NCBI RefSeq assembly: GCF_900109115.1
Contig: NZ_FNYV01000003.1
Coordinates: 586,843 to 650,842 of the forward strand
Direction: 5' to 3'
From: Micromonospora phaseoli
Lineage (GTDB): Bacteria > Actinomycetota > Actinomycetes > Mycobacteriales > Micromonosporaceae
DNA length: 64,000 nt
Positions 18,974 to 27,081 of this stretch are shown one piece after another. Both the position numbers and the translations under genes were made by a program. The notes below the pieces were generated by a model that saw only the letters and a program-made list of their open reading frames with translations, did not search any database and was not told the DNA's origin. How positions within the stretch are numbered: the first letter of the stretch is position 1; the number at the start of each line of letters is the position of its first letter.

Positions 18974-19993
18974 GTGATGGTGCGCGAGTGGGACCCCCGG
19001 ACCGCGTCGTCCGCCGAGATCGCGTCGCTGCTGGACACGCTCAACGCGGTCCTGGCGGCCGATCTTCCGCAGGATCCGCCGTGGCGGGAGAGTTCCTTGC
19101 GGGAATACCTCGCCGAGGTGATGCCGGGCGAACGGCGGATCTCCTGGGTGGCCCAGCAGGAACCGGCCTCCGACGGCACCTCCGGTGCGATCCTCGGCCA
19201 GGTGCACGTGCTGTTGCTCGGCAACATCGGTGTCCTGGAGGTGCTGGTCCATCCAGCCTTCCGGCGCAACGGGCTCGGCCGTGATCTCGTCCTACGCGCC
19301 GCCCGCCGCGTCTACCAGGAGGGCTTCGAGTCGATCGGGGTGGAGGTGGTGGGCGACACTCCCGCCGTCGCCTTCTACGAGTCGCTCGGCTTCAGCCGGG
19401 AATACGTCGAGACCCGCAGCGTGCTCGACCTCTCCGGCGTCGACTGGTCCGAGCTGGCCGGCATGTCCACCGAGGTCGCCGCCGGCTATCAGATCCAGTT
19501 CCACCCCGGTGGGCCGCCGGATGAGCTGATGGAGGCGTACGCGCGGTCCAAGGCGGAGATCCGGGACATCGAGGACGGCGAGCTGCGGCCCAGCTCGTAC
19601 GATCCGCAGCGGCTGCGGGACAGCCTCGACTGCCTGCATCGACGGGGCATGACGCCGTACATCGTGCTCGCCCTGCACGAGCAGACCGGTGAGGTGGCCG
19701 GCCTGACCGAGGTGGTCGTCCCGGCCCAGCACCCGACCCGGGCCGACCAGTACGACACCATCGTGGTGCAGGATCACCGCGGCTACGGGATCGACCGCGC
19801 GATCAAGGCGCGGATGCTGCTGGAACTGCGCTCGGCCGAGCCACAGCTGACCGAGGTGCAGACCTGGAACGCCCAGGCCAACGAGGCGATGCTCAAGGTC
19901 AATGCGGAGCTTGGCTACCAGACCGATCGGGACTGGTGCGAGTACAGCGTCGACGTGGCCGACCTGGTCCACCGGCTCGACGCCGGACGCTGA
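18974..19993 (+). CDS. Double-GNAT acetyltransferase
   Basis: 339 residues; GTG 18974, ATG 18977 and GTG 18980 are adjacent possible starts. The N-terminal half is a full GNAT domain: beta4 GNIGVLEVLVHPAFRRNGLGRDLV contains the V-x-P-x-x-R-x-x-G-x-G acetyl-CoA loop, followed by YESLGFSREY. The C-terminal half keeps the fold but has a degenerate loop (TIVVQDHRGYGIDRAIKARM) and ends WNAQANEAMLKVNAELGYQ. Two-domain GNATs of this shape, including MshD-like proteins, are common in actinobacteria. The acceptor is unknown and assignment to mycothiol synthase is not supported strongly enough. The gene is convergent with hemB. Confidence 0.82.
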   Translation: MMVREWDPRTASSAEIASLLDTLNAVLAADLPQDPPWRESSLREYLAEVMPGERRISWVAQQEPASDGTSGAILGQVHVLLLGNIGVLEVLVHPAFRRNGLGRDLVLRAARRVYQEGFESIGVEVVGDTPAVAFYESLGFSREYVETRSVLDLSGVDWSELAGMSTEVAAGYQIQFHPGGPPDELMEAYARSKAEIRDIEDGELRPSSYDPQRLRDSLDCLHRRGMTPYIVLALHEQTGEVAGLTEVVVPAQHPTRADQYDTIVVQDHRGYGIDRAIKARMLLELRSAEPQLTEVQTWNAQANEAMLKVNAELGYQTDRDWCEYSVDVADLVHRLDAGR

Positions 19994-20087
19994 GCCGTCG
20001 GCGGGGCACCTTCAGTACCGGTACCAGGTTCGGGGATCCGGAGGCGGCGGAACATCGGCGTACCTGGCCACCCGCACCTGGACCGCT

Positions 20088-21071
20088 TCAGTAGCGCTGG
20101 CGGAGCAGCTGGGCAGCCTCGACAGCCCAGTAGGTGAGGATGATCTGGGCACCGGCGCGGCGGATCGAGGTGAGGGTTTCCAGCATCGTCCGGTCCCGGT
20201 CGATCCACCCGTTGGCGGCGGCCGCCTCGACCATCGCGTACTCGCCGGAGACCTGGTAGGCGGCGACCGGGACGTCCACGGCGGCGCGGACCGCCGCGAC
20301 CACGTCGAGGTACGGCAGGGCGGGCTTGACCATCACGATGTCGGCACCCTCGGCGACGTCCAACGCGACCTCGCGCAGCGACTCGCGCAGGTTCGCCGGG
20401 TCCTGCTGGTAGGTGCGCCGGTCCCCCTCCAACGCCGACTCCACCGCGTCCCGGAACGGGCCGTAGAACGCCGAGGCGTACTTGACGGCGTACGCCAGCA
20501 CGGCCACGTCGGTGTGTCCGGCCGCGTCCAACGCCCGGCGTGCCACCCCGACCTGGCCGTCCATCATCCCGGACGCACCGACCACCGCCACCCCGGCGGC
20601 GGCCTGGGCCACCGCCATCTCGGCGTACGCGGCGAGGGTCGAGTCGTTGTCGACCTCCCCGGCCGGGGTGAGCAGACCACAGTGCCCATGGGAGGTGAAC
20701 TCGTCCAGGCAGAGGTCGCTCATCACCACGCTGGCGTCGCCCACCTCGGAGACCACGTCACGGATCGCGACGTTGAGGATGCCGTCCGGGTCGGTACCGC
20801 CGGAGCCGCGCTCGTCACGCGAGGCCGGCACCCCGAACAGCATGATCCCGCCGACGCCGGCCTGCACCGCCTCCACCGCCGCCTTGCGCAGCGAGTCACG
20901 CGAGTGCTGGAGCACACCGGGCAGCGAGGCGATCGCCCGCGGCTCGGTCAACCCCTCCTTGACGAACATCGGCGCGACCAGTTCGGCCGGGTCGATACGA
21001 GTCTCGGAGACCAGCCGCCGCATCGCCGCGGTGCGGCGCAGCCGGCGTGGTCGGATCTCGGGGTACGGCAT
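20088..21071 (-). CDS. hemB: Delta-aminolevulinic acid dehydratase (porphobilinogen synthase)
   Basis: 327 residues from ATG 21071, with GGGAGG upstream. It condenses two 5-aminolevulinate molecules to porphobilinogen, the second step after HemA in this operon. Schiff-base lysines are visible in [16 protein letters not shown] and [11 protein letters not shown], and the substrate-binding end [13 protein letters not shown] is intact. The metal-site loop reads [15 protein letters not shown]: two of the three cysteines of the classical zinc site remain and the middle one is Asp, an intermediate between zinc- and magnesium-type enzymes. It is the last gene of rex-hemA-hemC-hemD-hemB, 35 bases after hemD. 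Confidence 0.97.
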   Translation of the reverse strand: MPYPEIRPRRLRRTAAMRRLVSETRIDPAELVAPMFVKEGLTEPRAIASLPGVLQHSRDSLRKAAVEAVQAGVGGIMLFGVPASRDERGSGGTDPDGILNVAIRDVVSEVGDASVVMSDLCLDEFTSHGHCGLLTPAGEVDNDSTLAAYAEMAVAQAAAGVAVVGASGMMDGQVGVARRALDAAGHTDVAVLAYAVKYASAFYGPFRDAVESALEGDRRTYQQDPANLRESLREVALDVAEGADIVMVKPALPYLDVVAAVRAAVDVPVAAYQVSGEYAMVEAAAANGWIDRDRTMLETLTSIRRAGAQIILTYWAVEAAQLLRQRY

Positions 21072-21106
21072 GGGCCCTCCCTGACGACTACCGCAACAAC
21101 GTGCGA

Positions 21107-22687
21107 CTACCGGAACCTCAGCGCGGTCGGCCCCTGCACCTTCGAACCACGGCGCTGCTTCGCCGGCATCGCGGCGAGCTTCTCCCGCAGCTCGACGGCG
21201 TAGCCGGCGAGCGCCTCCACCAGATCGGGGACCGAGGCGTGCGGCGGCTGCACGTCGACCCGCAGGCCGAACTCCGTCGCCGTCTCCGCAGTCTTCGGCC
21301 CGATGACGGCAACAACTGTACGCGCGTGCGGCTTGCCGGCGATGCCGACCAGGTTCCGGACCGTGGACGACGAGGTGAACAGCACCGCGTCGAACCCGCC
21401 CGACTTGATCGCGTCGCGGATCTCGGCGGGCGGCGGAGCGGCGCGTACCGTCCGGTACGCGGTCACGTCGTCGACCTCCCAACCGCGCTCGGTGAGCCCG
21501 GCGGCGAGCGTCTCGGTGGCGATGTCGGCGCGCGGCAGCAGCACCCGGCCGACCGGGTCGAGTACCTCGTCGTGCGGGGAGAACTCGGCCAGCAGCCCTT
21601 CGGAGGACTGTTCCCCGGCGGGGATCAGCTCCGGCTGGATACCGAAGGCGCGGACCGCGTCGGCGGTCGCCTCGCCGATACAGGCGATCTTCACGCCGCC
21701 GAAGTGCCGGGCGTCCAGGCCGTGCTCGCCGAACTTCTCCCAGACCGCCCGTACCGCGTTCACCGAGGTGAAGATGGTCCAGGCGTACCGGCCGTCGACC
21801 AGGCCCTTGACCGCCCGCTCCATCTGGGCCGGGGTACGCGGCGGCTCCACCGCGATCGTCGGCACCTCGCACGGGATCGCCCCGTAGGCGCGCAGTCGGG
21901 CGCTCATCGCACCGGCCTGCTCCTTGGTGCGGGGCACCAGCACCTTCCAGCCGTACAGCGGGCGGTTCTCCCACCAGCTGAGCTTGTCCCGCTGGCCCAC
22001 CCCTGCACCGACGGTCAGCACGACCCGACCGGTGAAGCCGAGTGCCGCCGCGACGAACGAATCCACGCTCGACGTGGTGGTGTACTGCGTCTCGCCGGTG
22101 CCGTCTCCGGTCACCCCGACGTCGGTGTTGCCATCCACCCCGGCGGCGAGCAGCCCGTCGCGGATCGCGGCGAGGTCACCGGCGTCGACCGCCAGGGCCA
22201 GCGAACCGCGCTGCACCGCCGCGGCCAGCGCGTCGAAGTCCAGGGTGCTGACGTCCTCGACGTCGGCGGCGGTACGCACGCCCGGCAGCGGCACACCCGC
22301 GTAGGTGGCCACTCCCTCGGCCTGCCCGACCCCGGGCACCACCTCGAAGTGCGCGGCGGTACGCGCCACCGCCTGGACCTCCTTGACCACCGAGTCGTGG
22401 CCGAACGGGTCGCCGGCAACCAGGTGCACCGCGTTCTGCCCGGAACGGGCGGCCGAGATCAGCACCTTCGCCACGTCGCCCGGCGCGCCCTCCGCCGGAG
22501 TGAACTGGGCGTCCTGCCTGGCTTCGGCACGGACGACGTCGAGCAACGACTCGGGGACCCCCCGGTCGTACACCACCTGGTCGGCGTCGACCAGGGCGTC
22601 GTGCGCCCGGCGGGTCAGCAGGCCCGGGTCGCCGGGTCCAGCCCCGACGAACGCGATCCGGCCTACGGGCTTACGGGTGCGGGTCAT
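21107..22687 (-). CDS. hemD: Uroporphyrinogen-III synthase with N-terminal methyltransferase-like domain
   Basis: 526 residues. The N-terminal 240 residues have the uroporphyrinogen-III methyltransferase (CobA/SUMT) fold, with [19 protein letters not shown] and [19 protein letters not shown]. The second SAM motif, normally GGDPFxFGRGGEE, is [14 protein letters not shown], so methyltransferase activity is doubtful. Residues about 265-515 are the HemD domain ([19 protein letters not shown], then [32 protein letters not shown] and [14 protein letters not shown]), which cyclises hydroxymethylbilane with D-ring inversion. The same fusion occurs in mycobacterial HemD. The ATG overlaps the hemC stop by four bases. 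Confidence 0.95.
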   Translation of the reverse strand: MTRTRKPVGRIAFVGAGPGDPGLLTRRAHDALVDADQVVYDRGVPESLLDVVRAEARQDAQFTPAEGAPGDVAKVLISAARSGQNAVHLVAGDPFGHDSVVKEVQAVARTAAHFEVVPGVGQAEGVATYAGVPLPGVRTAADVEDVSTLDFDALAAAVQRGSLALAVDAGDLAAIRDGLLAAGVDGNTDVGVTGDGTGETQYTTTSSVDSFVAAALGFTGRVVLTVGAGVGQRDKLSWWENRPLYGWKVLVPRTKEQAGAMSARLRAYGAIPCEVPTIAVEPPRTPAQMERAVKGLVDGRYAWTIFTSVNAVRAVWEKFGEHGLDARHFGGVKIACIGEATADAVRAFGIQPELIPAGEQSSEGLLAEFSPHDEVLDPVGRVLLPRADIATETLAAGLTERGWEVDDVTAYRTVRAAPPPAEIRDAIKSGGFDAVLFTSSSTVRNLVGIAGKPHARTVVAVIGPKTAETATEFGLRVDVQPPHASVPDLVEALAGYAVELREKLAAMPAKQRRGSKVQGPTALRFR

Positions 22688-23694
22688 TCTGTGCTCCCAA
22701 ATTGCTGGGTCCCCAGGCCGTCGTGTGCTTGCGGGCCGAGGATCGAGTCGGCGCCGAGTTCGAGGAGTTCGGTGGCGAGTGCCTTGCCGATCTCCGCCGC
22801 GTCGGCGGGCGTACCGGTGCGGGACAGCCGGATCTCGCGGGTGCCGTCCGGGCTGATCACCGCCCCGCGCAGGTAGATCTCATCGCCGGTGTCGCCTTCC
22901 GCGACCTCGGCGTAGGCGGCGACCGGGGCGGAGCATCCGGCCTCCAGGGTGGCCAGCATCGCCCGCTCCGCGGTGACCGCGGCGCGCGACGGTGCGTCGT
23001 CGAGCAGGGCGAGCAGTTCGACCAGGTCCGGGTCGTCGGCCCGGCACTCCACCGCCAGGGCACCCTGGGCGGGTGCCGGCAGCATCATCATCGGGTCGAG
23101 CGTCTCGGTGATGGCGTCGGTCCGGTCGATGCGGGCCAGACCCGCCCGGGCCAGCACGACCGCGTCCAGGTCGGCCTCCGGTCCGAGCACCCGGCCCAGC
23201 CGGGTGTCGATGTTGCCCCGGATCGGGGTGACCGACAGTTGCAGGCCCAGCGCGTGCAGCTGGGCGATCCGGCGCAGGGCGCCGGTGCCGACACTCGCGC
23301 CGGGAGCGAGCTCCGCCAACGTCTTCCCGTCCCGGGCGACGAGCGCGTCGCGCGGGTCCTGCCGCTGCGGCACCGCGGCGATGTGCAGCCCCGGCGCGGG
23401 CGCGGTGGGCAGGTCCTTGTACGAGTGCACGGCGAAGTCGATCGTCCCGGCTACCAGCGCGTCACGCAGCGCGGAGACGAACACGCCGACACCGAGCCGG
23501 TGCACCGGGGCGTTGGAGCGGTCACCGGCGGTGACCACCTCGACCAGTTCGACGGGACGTCCGGTGCGGGCGGTCAGCGCGTCGGCGACCTGCCCGGACT
23601 GGGCCATCGCCAGTTTGCTGCCGCGGGTACCGAGGCGCAGCGGGGCGCTCGTGACGGCACTGGGTTGACGATTCGCTCGCTGCCGCTCGCTCAT
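22684..23694 (-). CDS. hemC: Porphobilinogen deaminase (hydroxymethylbilane synthase)
   Basis: 336 residues. LRLGTRGSKLAMAQSGQVAD opens the enzyme, followed by VHSYKDLPT with the catalytic Asp loop, RRIAQLHAL and IRGNIDTRLGRV. The dipyrromethane-attachment Cys is in LEAGCSAPVAAYAE. It polymerises four porphobilinogens into hydroxymethylbilane for HemD. The first 17 residues are extra to the core and poorly conserved, and the start could lie slightly downstream. It overlaps both neighbours by four bases (hemA stop and hemD start), a sign of tight translational coupling. Confidence 0.97.
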   Translation of the reverse strand: MSERQRANRQPSAVTSAPLRLGTRGSKLAMAQSGQVADALTARTGRPVELVEVVTAGDRSNAPVHRLGVGVFVSALRDALVAGTIDFAVHSYKDLPTAPAPGLHIAAVPQRQDPRDALVARDGKTLAELAPGASVGTGALRRIAQLHALGLQLSVTPIRGNIDTRLGRVLGPEADLDAVVLARAGLARIDRTDAITETLDPMMMLPAPAQGALAVECRADDPDLVELLALLDDAPSRAAVTAERAMLATLEAGCSAPVAAYAEVAEGDTGDEIYLRGAVISPDGTREIRLSRTGTPADAAEIGKALATELLELGADSILGPQAHDGLGTQQFGSTE

Positions 23695-25019
23695 CGCTCA
23701 CCTCCGATGGGTGGGGTGATGTCGGGCACGGTGTCGACCGGGGAGGTCTGCGGGACCTGGAGATCGAACAGTTCGCGTAGCAGGGCCGCGTACTGGTCGC
23801 CGCCGGGCTCGGCGGCGAGTTGACGGACCCGGACGGTCGGCTGGTGCAGTAGCCGCTGGACCACCCGGTGCACGGTACGGGCCACCTCGGCGCGCTGGTC
23901 GTCGGTGAGGTCGGGACGGCGCTGCGCGAGCCGACGCAGTTCGGTGGTGACCACGTCGTCCGCCCGGCCGCGCAGGGCGGCGACGGTCGGTGCCACGTCG
24001 GCGCCGCGCAGCCAGGTGAGGAAGGACTCGACCTCGCCGGCCACGATCCGCTCGACGGCGGCGGCATCCGCGGCGACCGGACCGTCGGCGAGCAGCTCCA
24101 CCATCCGGTCGATGTCGATCACCTCGACGCCGGGCAGCTCGGCCACTCCGGGGCCGACGTCGCGCGGTACGGCAAGGTCGAGCAGGACCAGCGGCCCGCG
24201 TCGGGTGTCGCGTCCGGCCACCGCCGCGGCGACCACCTCGCGGGTGAGGACCGGCTCGGTCGACGCGGTGGCGGCCACCACGATGTCCACCGTGGAGAGC
24301 GTGTCGGCCAGCTCCGCCATCGGTCGCGCGCCAGCGCCGTATGACTCGGCGAGCCGGACGGCCCGGTCGGTGCTGCGGTTGGTGACGGTCAGCGGGCCGG
24401 CGCCGAGTCGGGACAGCGTGGCCACCCCCAACGAGCCCATCGCCCCGGCTCCCACGACCAGCGCGGGACGGTCGGTGAGGTCGTCGTCGAGATGGCCGGC
24501 GGCCAGCCCCAGCGCGGCGGTGACCACGCTCTGGCCGGCCCGGTCGATGCCGGTCTCGGAGTGGGCCCGCTTACCGACCCGCAGCGCCTGCTGCATCAAC
24601 TCGTGCAGCAGCCGGCCCGCGGTGTCCGCACCGCTGGCCCAGTGGTACGCGTCCCGAAGTTGACCGAGGATCTGCGCCTCGCCGATCACCATCGAGTCCA
24701 GGCCCGCGGCCACCCGGAAGACGTGATCAACGGCGGCCGAGTCGAAGTGCACGTAGAGGTGGTTGGCCAGCGCGGCCGGCTGGCAACCGGCCTGCTCGGC
24801 GAGGACGGCGCAGATGTCACCGAGACCACCGTGGAAGCCGGACACCGCCGCGTAGACCTCCACCCGGTTGCAGGTGGAGACGAGGACGGCCTCACTCACG
24901 TACGGCTGTGTGACCAGGCGGTCCAGGGTGCGGTCGAGCCCGCTGGGAGGCACCGCGAGCCGTTCCAGGGTGGCGACCGGTGCGGTGCGGTAGGACGCGC
25001 CGACGACGATGAGTTTCAC
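23691..25019 (-). CDS. hemA: Glutamyl-tRNA reductase
   Basis: 442 residues from GTG 25019 (start VKLIVVGASYRTAPV). It reduces glutamyl-tRNA to glutamate-1-semialdehyde with NADPH, the committing step of tetrapyrrole synthesis in bacteria using the C5 route. The catalytic Cys is in LVSTCNRVEVYA. GLDSMVIGEAQILGQ is the family signature and the NADPH fold begins at ALVVGAGAMGSLG. The C-terminal helix for dimerisation is present. Its GTG overlaps the rex stop (GTGA), so it is translated directly after Rex, which should control it in response to NADH/NAD+. Confidence 0.97.
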   Translation of the reverse strand: MKLIVVGASYRTAPVATLERLAVPPSGLDRTLDRLVTQPYVSEAVLVSTCNRVEVYAAVSGFHGGLGDICAVLAEQAGCQPAALANHLYVHFDSAAVDHVFRVAAGLDSMVIGEAQILGQLRDAYHWASGADTAGRLLHELMQQALRVGKRAHSETGIDRAGQSVVTAALGLAAGHLDDDLTDRPALVVGAGAMGSLGVATLSRLGAGPLTVTNRSTDRAVRLAESYGAGARPMAELADTLSTVDIVVAATASTEPVLTREVVAAAVAGRDTRRGPLVLLDLAVPRDVGPGVAELPGVEVIDIDRMVELLADGPVAADAAAVERIVAGEVESFLTWLRGADVAPTVAALRGRADDVVTTELRRLAQRRPDLTDDQRAEVARTVHRVVQRLLHQPTVRVRQLAAEPGGDQYAALLRELFDLQVPQTSPVDTVPDITPPIGGER

Positions 25020-25786
25020 GTGCCGATCGCCTCCTGGCTCTCGGTGACCGCGAGACCGCCGGGCAGGGCGGTGAGGGCGGGCCCACCGGCCGCGGGGAGC
25101 GCGGTCAGGGTTGCCTTGCGGTGCTCGTGGAACGACAGGATCTGCAGCTCGATCGCGAGGTCGACCTTGCGCACGTCGACCCCTTCGGGGACCGAGAGCA
25201 CGCACGGCGCGAAGTTCAGGATGCTCGTCACACCGACGGAGACCAGCTGGTCGGCCACCCGCTGCGCAGCCGCCGCGGGAGTGGCGATGACGCCGATCGC
25301 GATGGACTCCTCGGCCGCCACCCGGGGCAGCTCGTCGACGTGCCGGACGATCAGGCCGTTGATCTCCTCGCCCACCCGTTCCTGGTCGGCGTCGAAGAGA
25401 GCGGCGATCCGGAAACCACGGCCGGCGAAGCCGTCGTAGCCGGCCAGGGCGTGACCGAGATTACCCACGCCGACCAGTGCCACGGCCCGGCGCTGGGTGA
25501 GGCCGAGCACGTACTCGATCTGGTCGATCAACAGCGCCACGTCGTAGCCGACGCCCCGGGTGCCGTACGAGCCGAGCTGGGAGAGGTCTTTGCGGAGCTT
25601 GGCCGAGTTCACCCCGGCGGCGTTGGCCAGCCCTTCGCTGGAAACCGTTTCGTGACTGGTTTCGGCGAGATTGTGCAGGGCACGGAGGTACTCGGGGAGC
25701 CGGGCGACCGTCGCCTCGGGCAGGTCCGGGAGCGCCGGTACGGCACCGGCGCGGCCGGGCGCGCCAGGGTGACGGTGCTGACTCAT
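25016..25786 (-). CDS. rex: Redox-sensing transcriptional repressor Rex
   Basis: 256 residues from ATG 25786. The N-terminal winged helix (RLPEYLRALHNL, then SEGLANAAGVNSAKLRKDLS and LGSYGTRGVGYDV) binds DNA. The Rossmann domain (VALVGVGNLGHAL, IAALFDADQERVGE) binds NAD(H), and the domain-swapped C-terminal helix (VDLAIELQILSFHEH) is present. Rex leaves its operator when NADH is high. The ACAGGTPA-free Ala/Pro-rich N-terminal 22 residues and the final 30 residues are lineage-specific. It heads the hem operon, and a matching operator lies 120 bases upstream, so autoregulation with hemACDB is expected, as in Streptomyces. Confidence 0.96.
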   Translation of the reverse strand: MSQHRHPGAPGRAGAVPALPDLPEATVARLPEYLRALHNLAETSHETVSSEGLANAAGVNSAKLRKDLSQLGSYGTRGVGYDVALLIDQIEYVLGLTQRRAVALVGVGNLGHALAGYDGFAGRGFRIAALFDADQERVGEEINGLIVRHVDELPRVAAEESIAIGVIATPAAAAQRVADQLVSVGVTSILNFAPCVLSVPEGVDVRKVDLAIELQILSFHEHRKATLTALPAAGGPALTALPGGLAVTESQEAIGT

Positions 25787-25899
25787 GAGACTCCGTGCGG
25801 TGCGATCCTCGACCAACTCCACCGGTCGGCCATTTCGGGACTCCCGCTGGCGACCGATATTGCCGGCTGTGCTAGCAGGGCGCGTCGGAATTACAGAGT

Positions 25900-25930
25900 A
25901 GGCGCTTGTGAAGACGTGCACAAATCGCGA
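25900..25930 (-). promoter_or_regulatory. Rex operator overlapping the rex-hem promoter
   Basis: The 18-mer TTGTGAAGACGTGCACAA (25906-25923) matches the Rex operator form TTGTGAA-N4-TTCACAA with one mismatch in the second arm. On the minus strand the same bases supply a possible -35 (TTGTGC, 25923-25918) followed by a 17-base spacer and TACTCT (25900-25895) as -10. Rex bound here would cover the -35 and spacer. The leader to the rex start is about 105 bases. Confidence 0.75.
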
Positions 25931-26126
25931 TCTTGTCGGCACGTCCCGCGCCCCCACCAGCCCCTCCATCTCGCAAGATCGACAAATCCCCTGTCCGACC
26001 ACCGCGCGATTATGACTCAATTCCGACTTCTCTGACCAATCACACGCGCCCGTCCACCGCCTCCACTGCGGTTGATCATGAGGCTGCTGCCCGGGCCGGC
26101 CGGGCGGCACCGCGCCGATTTCATGG
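25931..26126. other. Intergenic stretch upstream of the rex operator
   Basis: With 25787-25930 this makes a 340-base gap between rex and the HAD gene. Apart from the Rex operator and promoter it holds the GTTGATCATGAG motif at 26071-26082, identical to the copy at 571-582, and a GC-rich inverted segment CCCGGGCCGGCCGGGCGG near 26091. I see no gene. Confidence 0.5.
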
Positions 26127-26807
26127 TCAACGGGAGGTGGCGGGTGGCGATGGGGTGAGGGGAAAGGTGAGGGCCAGGTGGACGGCCTTGGTGAGGGTTT
26201 CGGCGACCGGGTGTCCCGACGCCTCAAGACGGGCCTGGTCGGTGAAGCCGCCGGCGTAGAGGACGGCCCGACCGCCGACCGAGAGCGCGGCGTCGGCGTC
26301 GTCGATCGAGTCGCCGATCAGCACCACCGAGCGGCCGTCCACGCCCAACTCGTCCAGGTGCCGGGCCAGCGACTCCGCCTTGCGGTCGCCGCCGACCTGC
26401 GCCCGCAGCCCGTCCACCCGGGCGAATCGTCCGGCCAACCCGTACGTCCGGACCGCAGGCACCAGCTCGTCGTGGAACCACATGGACAACAGCGACTGGG
26501 TACCCGGCCAGGCCGACATCGCGTCGACGGCGTCGTGGGCCAGCTCACAGGTGGTGAGCCCCACCCGGTACGCGTCATGGAAGACCCGGTCCAGCCGGCC
26601 GAACGCCTCGTCGTCCACCGCCCGCCCGAGTACCTCCGCGTAGTAGTCCGCGATCGGCCGGCGGAACCGGACCCGGTGCTCGTCCGCGGTGACCGTGGGC
26701 CCGCCCTCGCTGGCGAACACCGCGTTGGTGCAGGCCACCACCAAGTCGAGATCGTTGAGCAGGGTGCCGTTCCAGTCCCACACCAGGTGGGTGCGCGCAG
26801 GGGTCAT
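26127..26807 (-). CDS. HAD-superfamily hydrolase, phosphoglycolate-phosphatase-like
   Basis: 226 residues from the start at 26807. Motif I is WDWNGTLLND, where Asp-Trp-Asn replaces the common D-x-D, so the acid/base residue is Asn or the Asp of WDWN; this DWNGTL form is widespread in a subgroup of actinobacterial HADs. Motif III Lys is in GGDRKAESLARHL and motif IV is VVLIGDSIDDADAAL. The helical cap (residues 20-90) is of the C1 type. A small phosphorylated metabolite is the expected substrate but its identity is unknown. It follows the glutaredoxin-like gene by 22 bases on the same strand. Confidence 0.85.
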   Translation of the reverse strand: MTPARTHLVWDWNGTLLNDLDLVVACTNAVFASEGGPTVTADEHRVRFRRPIADYYAEVLGRAVDDEAFGRLDRVFHDAYRVGLTTCELAHDAVDAMSAWPGTQSLLSMWFHDELVPAVRTYGLAGRFARVDGLRAQVGGDRKAESLARHLDELGVDGRSVVLIGDSIDDADAALSVGGRAVLYAGGFTDQARLEASGHPVAETLTKAVHLALTFPLTPSPPATSR

Positions 26808-26829
26808 CGCCGCACCCTATCCAGACACC

Positions 26830-27081
26830 TCAGAGCTGCGGGGTGGTCAGATCCCGCAGCAGTCGTTCCTCCTCGACCCGCCAGTACCCATGCTCCTTGC
26901 CATCCAGCAGCACCACCGGCAGCCGGTCGCCGTACTCGCGTTCCAGTTCGAGGTCGCCGCTGACGTCCCGCTCGGTCCACCGGTCGCCGGTGACCGCAAC
27001 CACTCGGTCGAGCGCCGCCTTGGCGTCTTCGCACAGGTGGCAGCCGGGTCGGGTGATCAGGGTCAGGCGGGGCTCACGCAT
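26830..27081 (-). CDS. Glutaredoxin-like thiol protein (DUF836 type)
   Basis: 83 residues from ATG 27081 (MREPRLTLITRPGCHLCEDA). The redox motif is CHLC, followed by the thioredoxin-fold cis-Pro loop RLPVVLLDGKEHG and VEEERLLRDL. A protein of this type (Rv0508) also precedes hemA in M. tuberculosis as I recall. The start overlaps the stop of the upstream synthetase by eight bases (ATGCGTGA), so the two are cotranscribed. Its reductant in a mycothiol organism is not known. Confidence 0.88.
   Translation of the reverse strand: MREPRLTLITRPGCHLCEDAKAALDRVVAVTGDRWTERDVSGDLELEREYGDRLPVVLLDGKEHGYWRVEEERLLRDLTTPQL

Noticed and set aside
25787..26227. N-terminal extension of Rex by up to 147 residues
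   Set aside because: It crosses the Rex operator and promoter, lacks an RBS and does not fit the family length.
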